From NCBI GenBank assembly GCA_021818685.1, contig JAKATP010000018.1:1-34603 (forward strand): a stretch of 34,603 nucleotides of DNA, read 5' to 3'. Shown here piece after piece: positions 16,925 to 25,027 of this stretch. Below the pieces are notes generated by a model. The model had not been told where the DNA came from. It made no database searches and saw only the letters and a list, made by a program, of their open reading frames with translations. The DNA is from Bacillota bacterium (GTDB taxonomy: Bacteria > Bacillota > Sulfobacillia > Sulfobacillales > JAIMBI01). The position numbers and the translations under genes are program-made. Within the stretch, counting starts at the first letter, position 1. Every line of letters begins with the position of its first letter.

Positions 16925-18475
16925 GTGAGTGAGACGTATCGCTACGAGTGGCCCGAGACCGCGGGGGCGATGGTGGGAGACCGTTATCGTCATTTACCGG
17001 TCAACATCTCCGTCGCCCTTCAGGAGGCAGTGGAGCGGACACCCGGGGCGATCGCGCTTACCGACGACCGGTCCCGCGTGAGTTATGCGGTTCTGATGGC
17101 GTCTGCGTCCCGGGCGGCCTGCACCCTTCAGGCTGCGGGTGTCGGAGCGGGCGATGTGGTGGGGATCTTGTGCGGGAATCGCATTCCCTTGGTGGTTTGG
17201 TATCTCGGCGCGCTCCTCGCCGGTGCCGAGCCGGCGCTGTTGAACGTCAGGCTCACGGCGACCGAGCTCTCTGCCCTGATGCAAGTGGTCCACCCACGGC
17301 TGCTGGTGGCCGATCGGGAACATGCCGACCGGGCTGCGGATCTGTCCGTGCCGATGCTGGATGCGGACCGTCCGGCGGACGCTGCACTCAGGTCCGATCT
17401 GCCCGGGCTTCATGCATCCCCGGATGCTTGCGCGGCGCTCTTCTTCACCTCCGGCACCACCGGTCGCTCGAAGGCCGTGCGGCTCAGCCATCGAAACCTC
17501 CTCCATTCCGCGGAAAGTTACCGGCGCATCTTCGGACTGGCCGGCAGCGTGACCCTGATTGCCGTCCCTCTCTTTCACGTGACCGGCCTGATAGGCCAGT
17601 GGCTCCCGAGCCTATTGGCCGGCGGCGAGGCCGTCTTGATGCCGCGGTTTGAGGCCGCTGCCGCCGACTCTCTCATCCGCGCCCACGCCGTAGACTTTGT
17701 CTTCTTCGTGCCGACAATCTTTGTCCGTCTGTTGCGGGTGTGGGAAGAGAGGGGAGCGCCCCCGTCGATCGCGGTGGCTGCCTCGGGCGGCGCCACGCTT
17801 CCAGCAGCCGTTTTGACGGCGATTGCCGCCCGCGCCCCGTGGACTCGGATCTACAATACCTACGGCATGACCGAGGTGGCCTCGCCCGCCACCATCCTGC
17901 CGGCACTCGATGCCGTGGAGCGGGCGGTATCAGTCGGCCGCCCCGCTCCCGGCGCTGTCTTGCGCGTGGTCGATCCGGCCACCCTGGGCGACGTGGGACG
18001 CGGGAAATCCGGAGAACTCCTCATCGCCGGCCCGATGGTGATGGCGGGATATCAGGACAACCCCGAGGCTACCCGCATGGCCCTCGTGGAGGCGGGTGGG
18101 CGCATGTACGTGCGAAGTGGGGACGTGGCACGGGTCGACGACGACGGATTCGTGTACATCGTCGATCGTCTGAAAGATCTCATTAACCGGGGCGGGGAGA
18201 AGATCCTCGGCGGTGAGGTGGAAGAAGCGCTGTACCGACACCCGGAGGTGCTGGAAGTGAGCGTCGTGGGAGTGCCGGACCCGGAATGGGGAGAGGTAGT
18301 GGCGGCCGCGGTCGTATACCGCGGACAGCCGGTCGATCCGGAACAACTGCGGGGATTCTTGAAGGAGCGCCTGGCCGCCTATAAGGTCCCGACCCGCTGG
18401 CGCGCCGTAGACGAACTGCCGCGCAACGCCAACGGCAAGGTAGACCGAAGCCGCGTACGCGCCATCTTTTCGTGA
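16925..18475 (+). CDS. Acyl-CoA ligase (AMP-binding, ANL superfamily)
   Basis: The 516-residue enzyme activates a carboxylic acid to its CoA thioester through an acyl-adenylate. Motifs in order are the P-loop FTSGTTGRSKAV (near residues 174-185), the YGMTEVASPAT adenine-binding segment near 325, RSGDVARVDDDGFVYIVDRLKDLINRGGEKI near 400-430, and the C-terminal catalytic lysine in NANGKVDR near 505. It looks like medium/long-chain or aryl-CoA ligases (FadD/MenE-like), and the chain-length preference is unknown. The GTG start has AAAGGGGA upstream. Its stop overlaps the start of the next gene (GTGA, 18472-18475), placing it first in a tight operon with galactose enzymes, an unusual combination. 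Confidence 0.88.
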   Translation: MSETYRYEWPETAGAMVGDRYRHLPVNISVALQEAVERTPGAIALTDDRSRVSYAVLMASASRAACTLQAAGVGAGDVVGILCGNRIPLVVWYLGALLAGAEPALLNVRLTATELSALMQVVHPRLLVADREHADRAADLSVPMLDADRPADAALRSDLPGLHASPDACAALFFTSGTTGRSKAVRLSHRNLLHSAESYRRIFGLAGSVTLIAVPLFHVTGLIGQWLPSLLAGGEAVLMPRFEAAAADSLIRAHAVDFVFFVPTIFVRLLRVWEERGAPPSIAVAASGGATLPAAVLTAIAARAPWTRIYNTYGMTEVASPATILPALDAVERAVSVGRPAPGAVLRVVDPATLGDVGRGKSGELLIAGPMVMAGYQDNPEATRMALVEAGGRMYVRSGDVARVDDDGFVYIVDRLKDLINRGGEKILGGEVEEALYRHPEVLEVSVVGVPDPEWGEVVAAAVVYRGQPVDPEQLRGFLKERLAAYKVPTRWRAVDELPRNANGKVDRSRVRAIFS

Positions 18476-19245
18476 GCACACGGGCGGTTTCCCGGGTGAT
18501 GCGCGCCGATGGGCGGGTGGTGGAGTACTTCGGCCCGGGGCCTAGCTATGACGACCGTACGCCGGTGGTGATGGTGGCGGGCGACGATGACGAAGTGGTC
18601 GACGCTGTGCACCGGGCTCTATGCAGCCGCCTGGCGCCGGGGCGGGTGGTGGCCGTGGGATCCGACCTCGCGCCGAGCCGCTTTGCTGTAAGCGGGGCTC
18701 CGCTGGATCCGGATGTGTGGGCCCTCGTGCGCGCCCGCCATACGGTGGAGGCGCTGGCGCTCGTGAACACTGACCCGGAAGCGCCGCCCAATTTCCGGAC
18801 GGTCCGGAGAACGGCCCGGCCGGAGACGCCCGTGGTGGTGGGGTGGCCGGACCGAACGCCCGACGAGCCGGGCTTCGCTCCCGATGGCTTTGTGGTCCTC
18901 GTCCACCCCGGACGAGCTGGGCTCGTGGGCCTGCCGGACAAGGCCACCTGGATCGAGCGCCGAGCGCGCAGGGAAGAGCTGCCAGACAATGCGCGGCGTC
19001 GCGCGTTTGTTCATGTCGACGACGTGGCGGACGCCTACGCGGCGGCCGTGGCGGCTGCGCTAAGAGGGGGAGCGTCGGGGATGTGGGAAGTGGGTCCGTG
19101 CCCGATCTGGGATCCGGCGGACGCCCCCTCGGGACGAAGTTATTTTGCCCCGTCCGACGTCCGTCAGGGAATGGGAGCCCTGCCCCCGGCCCGGCCGGTG
19201 GCGGCGCTCTGGAGCGCGGTCGGTGAGGAGGGAGCCTGCCCGTGA
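18472..19245 (+). CDS. Degenerate NAD-epimerase-like protein (GalE-like pseudoenzyme?)
   Basis: The 257 residues retain traces of the extended short-chain dehydrogenase fold. A first strand and helix (VVMVAGDDDEVVDAVHRAL) sits where GxxGxxG should bind NAD, and a second strand RVVAVGSD follows. The clear C-terminal signature RAFVHVDDVADAYAAAV resembles the R-x-F/Y-V/I-HVDDVA stretch of nucleotide-sugar epimerases. The glycine motif is gone and no YxxxK catalytic pair is visible, so it should not bind NAD or catalyse in the usual way. It overlaps both neighbours by four bases (GTGA at 18472-18475 and 19242-19245), so it is kept in frame between an acyl-CoA ligase and galT, where a galE would be expected. 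It may be a structural partner, a diverged enzyme or a decaying gene. Confidence 0.6.
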   Translation: MSTRAVSRVMRADGRVVEYFGPGPSYDDRTPVVMVAGDDDEVVDAVHRALCSRLAPGRVVAVGSDLAPSRFAVSGAPLDPDVWALVRARHTVEALALVNTDPEAPPNFRTVRRTARPETPVVVGWPDRTPDEPGFAPDGFVVLVHPGRAGLVGLPDKATWIERRARREELPDNARRRAFVHVDDVADAYAAAVAAALRGGASGMWEVGPCPIWDPADAPSGRSYFAPSDVRQGMGALPPARPVAALWSAVGEEGACP

Positions 19246-20129
19246 TTGTACAAGAGTCGGTGGCGCCCGAGTGGGTGAGCGTAGAGGAGAACCGCCAGGC
19301 GCGTCCGCTCTCCACCGGCGATGAGCACTGTCTTTTCTGCCCAGGTCCCGGAACGGAAGTGGGCGAGGGCCCGTTTTCCGTGGCCGTGTTTGCGAATCGA
19401 TTCCCGCCGTTTTCCGGTCCGGGGACGGCCGAAGTCGTGGTGTATTCGCCCCGGCATGACGACGATCTCGGATACCTTGGGCCCGGCCACGCCGAAAGCC
19501 TGCGGGATGCCCTCCTCGTGCGCTCGGAGGCGCTGCGCAAACGGGAGGACATCCGGCAGGTGTTCCTGTTTGAGAATCGGGGCGCGCGGGTGGGTGCGTC
19601 GATGGCTCACCCGCACGGGCAGATTTACGGATATCCGGCTGTGGCTCCACGGCTTGCCCGCGAGCTGTCCCGGTTTGAGGCCGAGGCCTGTCCCTTGTGC
19701 AGCGAGGCGGCCGCCGGCGACGCTCGCGCCCGCGTGCTCTTGGCGATTCCCGGGTGGCGTGTGCTCGCGCCCCCTGTCCCACGCATGCCGTACGAGCTGT
19801 GGCTGGTCCCGGATGTCCATCGAGCGCGCCTGGACGACGAGACTTTCTCGCCGACGACGGTGCGTCTGCTGCAGGCAGCGCTCCGCGCTCTCGATCGCCG
19901 CTTTCGGCATCGCACCGAGCTCACCTGGGGCATTTACCAAGACACCCGCCCAGGGGTGAGCGCTTACCACTGGCGCATCGACATCCTCCCCTACGAGCGC
20001 GGGGGCGGGCGTTTTAAATATCTGGCGGGCTCGGAGCTGCAGATGGATGCGTTCTTGTGCGATGTGGCACCCATGACCACCGTGGCCGAGATTGGCCCGC
20101 TTCTACGTGCGGAAGGGACCGGACTTTGA
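19242..20129 (+). CDS. galT: Galactose-1-phosphate uridylyltransferase
   Basis: GalT exchanges UMP between UDP-glucose and galactose-1-phosphate in the Leloir pathway. The 295 residues are a HIT-superfamily GalT of the compact type. An N-terminal CLFCPG pair is a likely metal ligand, and NRFP and VFLFENRGARVGASMAHPHGQIYGYP follow. The active-site HPHGQ is at residues 123-127, with His125 as the nucleophile. A second Cys pair (CPLC) and YHWRIDILP near the C-terminus carry the remaining conserved His. It starts on a GTG overlapping the previous stop and ends in a TGATG overlap with galK. Translational coupling should keep GalT and GalK in step. Confidence 0.92.
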   Translation: MIVQESVAPEWVSVEENRQARPLSTGDEHCLFCPGPGTEVGEGPFSVAVFANRFPPFSGPGTAEVVVYSPRHDDDLGYLGPGHAESLRDALLVRSEALRKREDIRQVFLFENRGARVGASMAHPHGQIYGYPAVAPRLARELSRFEAEACPLCSEAAAGDARARVLLAIPGWRVLAPPVPRMPYELWLVPDVHRARLDDETFSPTTVRLLQAALRALDRRFRHRTELTWGIYQDTRPGVSAYHWRIDILPYERGGGRFKYLAGSELQMDAFLCDVAPMTTVAEIGPLLRAEGTGL

Positions 20130-21280
20130 TGGAGGAAGCCTCGCTGGCCCGCGGGTTCACGGATCTCTTCGGGACCGGCCCCGATCGCGTCTGGCGTGCA
20201 CCGGGACGGGTCACCGTCATAGGAGATCACACCGACTACCAGGGAGGTCAGTCGGTGGCGGCTGCAGTGTCGGAATGCGTGCTGGTCGCCGCGCGCGACC
20301 GGAACGACCGCCGCGTCCGGGCCCGGAGCCTCACCACGGGTGAGGACCTCGACGCTGATGTGTCAGATCTCGTGGCCGGCGTCGGCCAATCCCCGTCGGG
20401 GAACGGACCGGCATCGGGGCTGAGGGGCTTTGTGAGTGCGGTCCTGGTCCTTGGGGGCCGCCGGTCAGGCGCTGACATCCTGGTGGGAGGCACCCTCCCG
20501 CCTGGCTCCGGCCTTTCCTCCTCCGCCGCCCTTTCCCTGGCGCTCATCGGGGCGCTGTCGGGGGCCGATGAGCCGGATCCGAAATGGGCGCAGATCGCCC
20601 AGACGCTCGAGAATCGCTACCTCGGCGTGCCGTCTGGACTCCTCGATCAACTGGCCCTCCTGTACGCGCGCGACGGGTATGCGGTCTTGATCGACGCCGG
20701 GCGACAGGTGGCAGAGGCGGTATGGTTTGACTGGGCGCGGGCCGGACGGGCACTGCTCATCGTGGATACCGGCGTAACCCGCCGACTGTCCGAGACGCCG
20801 TATGGGGAGCGGGTGAGAGAAGCGCGGCAGGCGGCCGTCCTCCTCGGACTCCCGAACCTGGCCTCCGCGAGGATCGAAGACGTCGAGTGCCTGGATGAGA
20901 CTCCCCTGCTTCAGCGCCGGGCCCGGCACGTGACAAGCGAGAACCGCCGCGTCGGGGAGGCCGTAAAGGCGGCGGCGCGCGGAGACTGGGACACGGTCGC
21001 GGATCTCATGCGCGCGTCCCACGCGTCCTTGCGCGACGACTACGACGTGTCGGAGAGGGTGCTCGACGCGACCTGCGAGCTTTTCGACCGGCTCGGTCCA
21101 CACACCGGTGCACGGCTTACCGGGGCCGGATTCGGAGGCTCGGTCATCGCGCTGTTGCCGATCGCGCTGGAGAAGGCGGCGAAGGTGGCGCTGGTCCGGA
21201 TGTACGCCGAGCGAGGGTTCGGAACCCCGCGCCTCTTGACGCTCGGGCGTCCGGCCCCCGGAGTTCAGCGGCTCCAATAG
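20129..21280 (+). CDS. galK: Galactokinase
   Basis: GalK phosphorylates galactose at C1 with ATP. The ATG at 20129 overlaps the galT stop and gives 383 residues, the normal length; a start 24 codons earlier lies inside galT without support. The GHMP-kinase motifs are all present: the galactokinase signature GRVTVIGDHTDYQGG at 26-40 (usually GRVNLIGEHTDYN, so V/D substitutions are conservative), the ATP loop GSGLSSSAAL near 126-135, the catalytic aspartate Asp173 in SGLLDQ, and GAGFGGSVIAL near 331-341. With galT it forms two of the three Leloir steps. A true galE is missing from the operon, and an epimerase-like remnant stands in its place. Confidence 0.94.
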   Translation: MEEASLARGFTDLFGTGPDRVWRAPGRVTVIGDHTDYQGGQSVAAAVSECVLVAARDRNDRRVRARSLTTGEDLDADVSDLVAGVGQSPSGNGPASGLRGFVSAVLVLGGRRSGADILVGGTLPPGSGLSSSAALSLALIGALSGADEPDPKWAQIAQTLENRYLGVPSGLLDQLALLYARDGYAVLIDAGRQVAEAVWFDWARAGRALLIVDTGVTRRLSETPYGERVREARQAAVLLGLPNLASARIEDVECLDETPLLQRRARHVTSENRRVGEAVKAAARGDWDTVADLMRASHASLRDDYDVSERVLDATCELFDRLGPHTGARLTGAGFGGSVIALLPIALEKAAKVALVRMYAERGFGTPRLLTLGRPAPGVQRLQ

Positions 21281-21344
21281 GGAGGGGTCCAGCGGCTGGG
21301 TTTCCGAACGAACAGCACCACGCTCCACCTGACGCTTTATGCGA

Positions 21345-22160
21345 CTAGCCCGGCCGGTGGCGAGATGACGCCCAGGCCCGGGTGATCCCAGTCTCAAGCG
21401 TCTTGACGGGAGCCGACAGGAGTCCTGAGGGATCCCAGTGGAAGTGGTAAAGCTTGGCCACATCCTCGCGCAGGGTTCGAAGACCCGGCAAGCTGAGCAA
21501 CAAAAGGCCGAGTCCCATACCGCACAGCGGGCCGCATATATCCACCCATAGACCCGACCAAACACCGCCGACCAAGGCGGGGCCGAAGCTCCGGGCTGGA
21601 TTGGTGCTCGTGCCGGATAAGGGAGCCTCGATCCAGACCAAAAACGCGTAGAGCAAGGGAAACAGGCCCGGGGTATAGCGCCTGAGGCGAGGGTGACCCA
21701 AGAATACGAACAACCCGAGCGTGAGTAGGGCGGTGGCGCCGATCTCACCGGCCAGGCCCGCCACCGGTCCCAAGGGGCCCAAAGTTGTGGCCGCCATGTG
21801 CACACTTTGAGCGAGCCGCCCCCAGAGTAGGAGAGGGAAGGTGCCCAGCACGGCCCCCGCCATCTGGGCGATCACATAACCGAGGGTCACGGGAAACGTT
21901 AGCGTGCCACGCAGCCAGAATGCGAGCGACACGATGGGGTTAATGTGCGCCCCGCTCTCACGACCCACGGGTGACAGCGCAATCAGCCCGCCGGTCGTGC
22001 CGAATAAAAAGCCCGTCAGTGCCCGCCGCAGGGCCGCCGAAGCCACAAGGTGGGGGACGGGGCTCCCCGGGGCGAAGTCCACCACGACAAACGAACAGCC
22101 AATCGCCACCAGAAGCGCCGTGCCGACGAGTTCCGAAAGAAAGAGCCGTCCGTACTTCAC
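21345..22160 (-). CDS. Aquaporin (MIP family) with an altered first NPA box
   Basis: This six-helix channel passes water or small neutral solutes such as glycerol. The 271 residues show both half-repeats: GAHINPIVSLAFW (first box, NPI in place of NPA) and GTSTNPARSFGPAL (canonical second box with its selectivity-filter Arg). Helices before and after are clear (LSELVGTALLVAIG, LGYVIAQMAGAVLG, GLFPLLYAFLVW, GMGLGLLLLSL). The C-terminus has an added charged tail of about 45 residues. The GTG start at 22160 has GGGGGTGG just before it; a TTG at 22205 would add 15 residues. It converges on galK with a 64-base gap. Whether it conducts water, glycerol or peroxide cannot be told. Confidence 0.88.
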   Translation of the reverse strand: MKYGRLFLSELVGTALLVAIGCSFVVVDFAPGSPVPHLVASAALRRALTGFLFGTTGGLIALSPVGRESGAHINPIVSLAFWLRGTLTFPVTLGYVIAQMAGAVLGTFPLLLWGRLAQSVHMAATTLGPLGPVAGLAGEIGATALLTLGLFVFLGHPRLRRYTPGLFPLLYAFLVWIEAPLSGTSTNPARSFGPALVGGVWSGLWVDICGPLCGMGLGLLLLSLPGLRTLREDVAKLYHFHWDPSGLLSAPVKTLETGITRAWASSRHRPG

Positions 22161-22242
22161 TGGCCACCCCCAAAGGCCCGCGGCCTCCGCCTGTGAGTCT
22201 AACAAACGTACCGGGCAGGAAGCCGAGACGGAGGAACTTAGC

Positions 22243-22252
22243 GGGGGGGGGG
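22243..22252. repeat. Run of ten G residues between divergent genes
   Basis: A G10 homopolymer sits in the gap between the divergent aquaporin and MFS genes, about 60 bases before the MFS start and 80 before the aquaporin start. Such tracts are prone to slippage in the cell and to length errors in sequencing. Confidence 0.7.
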
Positions 22253-22267
22253 TAGGGACGTCGGGAA

Positions 22268-22283
22268 GGGAACTTTCGTTCCC
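22268..22283. promoter_or_regulatory. Inverted repeat upstream of the MFS gene, possible operator
   Basis: GGGAAC (22268-22273) and GTTCCC (22278-22283) are perfect inverted copies separated by TTTC, 28 bases before the MFS start codon. This could be an operator or a leader hairpin. No linked regulator is visible. Confidence 0.35.
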
Positions 22284-22311
22284 AAGCCGAAGGTGTTAAC
22301 GAGGTGAGGTG

Positions 22312-23490
22312 ATGGACACCCCATCGCGTGACGCCCGTATGCTCGCGTCCTACGCGGGCTTCGCATTTGCCCTGGGATTTGGCTGGTTCATCTTGGCCCC
22401 CTTGATTCCGATGGTGGGCGCCAACTTTCATGTAAGCCTAGAGGCCGCGCTGCTGCTCATCTCGCTCTACGGTTACGCCATGATTGCCGGATCGCTGCCG
22501 GCTGGATTCTGGGCCGCACGGCGCGGTCCGGGGCCGCTTCTCCGGCTGGCGATCGTGCTCACGGTCACGGGGCTCTTCCTCCGGGCGGTGGCGCCAGGTT
22601 ATCCGCTCTTCTTCGGAGGGCAGCTGCTGGCGGCCCTGGCCTATCCCTTCCTCATCGCTCCTATCGGGGGGGTCCTGCGGGTGGCGGGCGTGAAGAGCCT
22701 CCGAACCGCAACCGGACTCGTCATTGGCACCCTCTTTTTCGGGATGGCGGTGGGGGCGCTGCTTGGGGGACACCTCCCGCCGCTCTTCGATCTGTGGCTC
22801 GCGGTTATCGTCGCCGTGCTGGGAGGACTGTGGCTGTGGGACACCTTGCCTCATCTGCCTCCGGCGCATGCCGTGGAGCTGGGCCCGGTGCGTCTCGTGG
22901 TCAGCGCGTATTGGGTCATCGGCCTCGTGGTAGCGTCCGTAAGCGTCATGATGGGATCGGTGGCGAGCGCGGCCCTGACCCACCTGCGGGTGGCACGCGC
23001 GGTGCCTATGGCGAGCCTGTTGACGGCCCTGATCTTTCTGGGCTCGGCCTTGGGGGCGTCTCTTTTTGGCGCCATCAGCCAACACTGGCGAGACACCCGG
23101 GGCATCCAGCGGGTGCTGGGGGTGCTTACCTTGGTATTCGTGATGGCGGCGGCGGCGCTTCTGACGGGGGTGCTTCCGGTCGGACGCAGTCCCGGCATCG
23201 ACGCCATCTTCTTCTTGGTAGGGGTGTTCGGCAACGGCTGGTATGCATTGGCACTGGAGGCGGCGGCCCAGGAGGCGGCAGACGCCGGGTCTGCAGGGCT
23301 CGCCACCGCCGGTTACAGCCTCGCTTCGAATGTGGGGGTAGCCATCATACCGACGGTGCTGGGGCCGCTCGTGGTGGCGGCGGCCGCAGCCTGGTTTGCA
23401 CTGACGGCTCTTATGACCCTGGTGGCGGCGGCGGTTCCCTTCGTCATCCGACGCCCAGGCCGGGTCATGGGGCCGGGGGGTGCTGCATGA
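22312..23490 (+). CDS. Major facilitator superfamily transporter
   Basis: The 392-residue polytopic protein has about twelve hydrophobic helices. It includes a loop after helix 2 with GFWAARRGPGPLLRLAIVLTV, a relative of the MFS signature GxxxDRxGRR, and the mirrored loop FGAISQHWRDTRGIQRVLGVL after helix 8. It resembles cyanate/nitrate-type or general drug/organic-anion MFS proteins, but substrate residues cannot be read. The ATG at 22312 follows GAGGTGAG at 22301-22308; a GTG three bases earlier is an alternative. Its stop overlaps the ATG of a 93-codon reading frame (ATGA, 23487-23490), followed by a PIG-V-like glycosyltransferase. The three may form one transcript. Confidence 0.82.
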   Translation: MDTPSRDARMLASYAGFAFALGFGWFILAPLIPMVGANFHVSLEAALLLISLYGYAMIAGSLPAGFWAARRGPGPLLRLAIVLTVTGLFLRAVAPGYPLFFGGQLLAALAYPFLIAPIGGVLRVAGVKSLRTATGLVIGTLFFGMAVGALLGGHLPPLFDLWLAVIVAVLGGLWLWDTLPHLPPAHAVELGPVRLVVSAYWVIGLVVASVSVMMGSVASAALTHLRVARAVPMASLLTALIFLGSALGASLFGAISQHWRDTRGIQRVLGVLTLVFVMAAAALLTGVLPVGRSPGIDAIFFLVGVFGNGWYALALEAAAQEAADAGSAGLATAGYSLASNVGVAIIPTVLGPLVVAAAAAWFALTALMTLVAAAVPFVIRRPGRVMGPGGAA

Positions 23491-23768
23491 GCCAGTCTGG
23501 ACGCGGCCGCTCTACCCGCCGCCCGAAATGTCTGGCCCGTGCGGGCGGTGGTCAGCCCCATGAATCGAGTCATACTCGGCGGCTCCCGGCGGACGTCGCC
23601 AACGACGGCTGCGTCTGGCTTTGTGTGGGAACGGCGACAGACGTACGAGCCGGGGCCCCCTACGCCCGCGGACTGAAAGCGGCGACCCGAACCCGGCAAG
23701 CTTGTGGTGCGAGCTTGTGGACGGGCGGTCGGCGGCCACGGGACGACGTCGGGGGGAGCGGGGAATGA
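23487..23768 (+). CDS. Possible small gene fitted between MFS and glycosyltransferase genes
   Basis: A 93-residue frame starts in an ATGA overlap with the MFS stop (23487-23490) and ends in another ATGA overlap with the next ATG (23765-23768). Fitting exactly between two genes with 4-base overlaps on both sides is typical of real coupled genes here. The product, however, is rich in Arg, Gly, Thr and Ala with scattered Cys and Trp (for example NDGCVWLCVG). It has no membrane segment or motif and looks much like a non-coding frame of GC-rich DNA. No other gene is apparent in this 274-base stretch. The evidence is split. Confidence 0.35.
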   Translation: MSQSGRGRSTRRPKCLARAGGGQPHESSHTRRLPADVANDGCVWLCVGTATDVRAGAPYARGLKAATRTRQACGASLWTGGRRPRDDVGGSGE

Positions 23769-24919
23769 CGGCCGCGACCGTGAGTCGGGAGCGGGTCCGT
23801 CCGCGGGCGCCTGCCTGGGTGTGGGCCTTTTTGGGGCACGAAGTTTTGGTGGCGGCGTGCGTGCTGATGACCCCGGGGACCCCGGCCACGGGCACGCTTC
23901 GGGAGAACATGATGTTTTTCTCCCACGCTCATTTTCTCTTCCAGTATGACAGCCTCTGGTTTCTGGCCATCGCGCATTACGGCTATCGCATTCCGGGCGT
24001 CGGCCCTGGCGCGACGGTCTTTTTTCCGCTGTTGCCGCTCGTCCTGCACGTCACCGGAGCGAGGGTGGGCCTCGTGGTGCAGCAGGGTGCGCTGGCGGCC
24101 GTGTTCTGGCTTCTCTATCGGGTTCTCGGCCGCTTTGGGATGACCGGTACTGCCCGCGTCCGAGCCCTCTGGCTCTTTGCCGTGAACCCTGCCGCCATCT
24201 ACTTCTCGGCCCTATACGCAGAAACGTGGATGATGCTGTCCGCCTTGGCCGGGATGGAACTCGCCGCGAGCCGCCGGTACCCGTATGCGGCGGCCGCCGG
24301 GTTTCTCGGCAGCCTGGCGGCTGCGCCCGCCGTCCTCACCGGCGTGATTCCCTTGGTTCTACTCGTCTGGCGACTTGTCAACCGGACGCGCCGGGATTGG
24401 GCGGGGATTTTCGCGTGGGGTGCGGGCATTGGGGCCGGGGTGGGGGCCTACGCCATCTACCTGGCCATCGTCTTCGGGCATCCGCTGCTGTTTGTGTCGG
24501 AGCAGCATCGCTGGAATGGCGTGCTCACGGCTCCCTGGACGGGCTGGCTCGGCCCGTTCCTTCCCGCAGGCCGGGTGGAGTACCTGCATGACCCGGGGCT
24601 CTTTATCCTTCTGTTTGCCGTCGCAACCCTGCTCTTGGCCGGCAGTGTCTTTGAGGTACAAAGGCTGTTCCGCCGGAGAGACGACTGGTCGGTGGCGCTG
24701 CTGGCGTATGTGGTGACGATGACCGTACTGGCCTTCAGTTTTGGAACCCGGGGACATGTATATCACAGCACCCTTCGCTTCTTGAGCCCCATCTTTCCCG
24801 CCTACATGGGGCTCGCTGCCCGGCTGCCGTCGGTGCTCTACTGGAGCGTGGCCACCCTGTTTACGGTCGTGGCCTTGCGCGGGGGATCCCTCTTCGCTCA
24901 CGGGTGGTTTTTCCAGTAG
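23765..24919 (+). CDS. PIG-V-like mannosyltransferase (GT-C membrane glycosyltransferase)
   Basis: The 384-residue membrane protein has about nine helices. It fits bacterial relatives of PIG-V, the mannosyltransferase of GPI assembly, which use polyprenyl-phosphate sugars on the outer face of the membrane. The key segment FQYDSLWFLAIAHYGYRIP (near residues 58-76) carries the GT-C acidic residue in the first large outer loop. FFPLLPLVLH, LWLFAVNPAAIYFSALYAETWMMLSALAG and HSTLRFLSPIFPAYMGLA are family hallmarks. The ATG at 23765 follows a G-rich GGGGGGAGCGGGG; a longer reading from 23621 adds 48 residues unlike the family. Acceptor and sugar donor are unknown; a cell-surface lipid or protein mannosylation role is plausible. 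Confidence 0.8.
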   Translation: MTAATVSRERVRPRAPAWVWAFLGHEVLVAACVLMTPGTPATGTLRENMMFFSHAHFLFQYDSLWFLAIAHYGYRIPGVGPGATVFFPLLPLVLHVTGARVGLVVQQGALAAVFWLLYRVLGRFGMTGTARVRALWLFAVNPAAIYFSALYAETWMMLSALAGMELAASRRYPYAAAAGFLGSLAAAPAVLTGVIPLVLLVWRLVNRTRRDWAGIFAWGAGIGAGVGAYAIYLAIVFGHPLLFVSEQHRWNGVLTAPWTGWLGPFLPAGRVEYLHDPGLFILLFAVATLLLAGSVFEVQRLFRRRDDWSVALLAYVVTMTVLAFSFGTRGHVYHSTLRFLSPIFPAYMGLAARLPSVLYWSVATLFTVVALRGGSLFAHGWFFQ

Positions 24920-24961
24920 GGGTCCCGTGCTTCTGGCTCGCCCAGAGGTCGACGGTTAAGG

Positions 24962-24988
24962 CCCGCGCCCTGACATGGGGTGCGCGGG
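24962..24988. terminator. GC-rich hairpin between convergent genes
   Basis: CCCGCGC (24962-24968) pairs with GCGCGGG (24982-24988), extended by a CC/GG pair inside, in the 108-base gap between two convergent genes. No T-run follows on either strand, so it would be a U-less, possibly bidirectional, terminator. Confidence 0.4.
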
Positions 24989-25027
24989 AGGAGGTCCCCG
25001 GGCGCCGTCCGAACAGGGTGCACGGGA

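Noticed and set aside
16703-16993. 97-residue N-terminal extension of the CocE-type hydrolase
   Set aside because: It overlaps the divergent acyl-CoA ligase start, is low-quality sequence, and the family N-terminus begins at the ATG 16702 with a good ribosome site.
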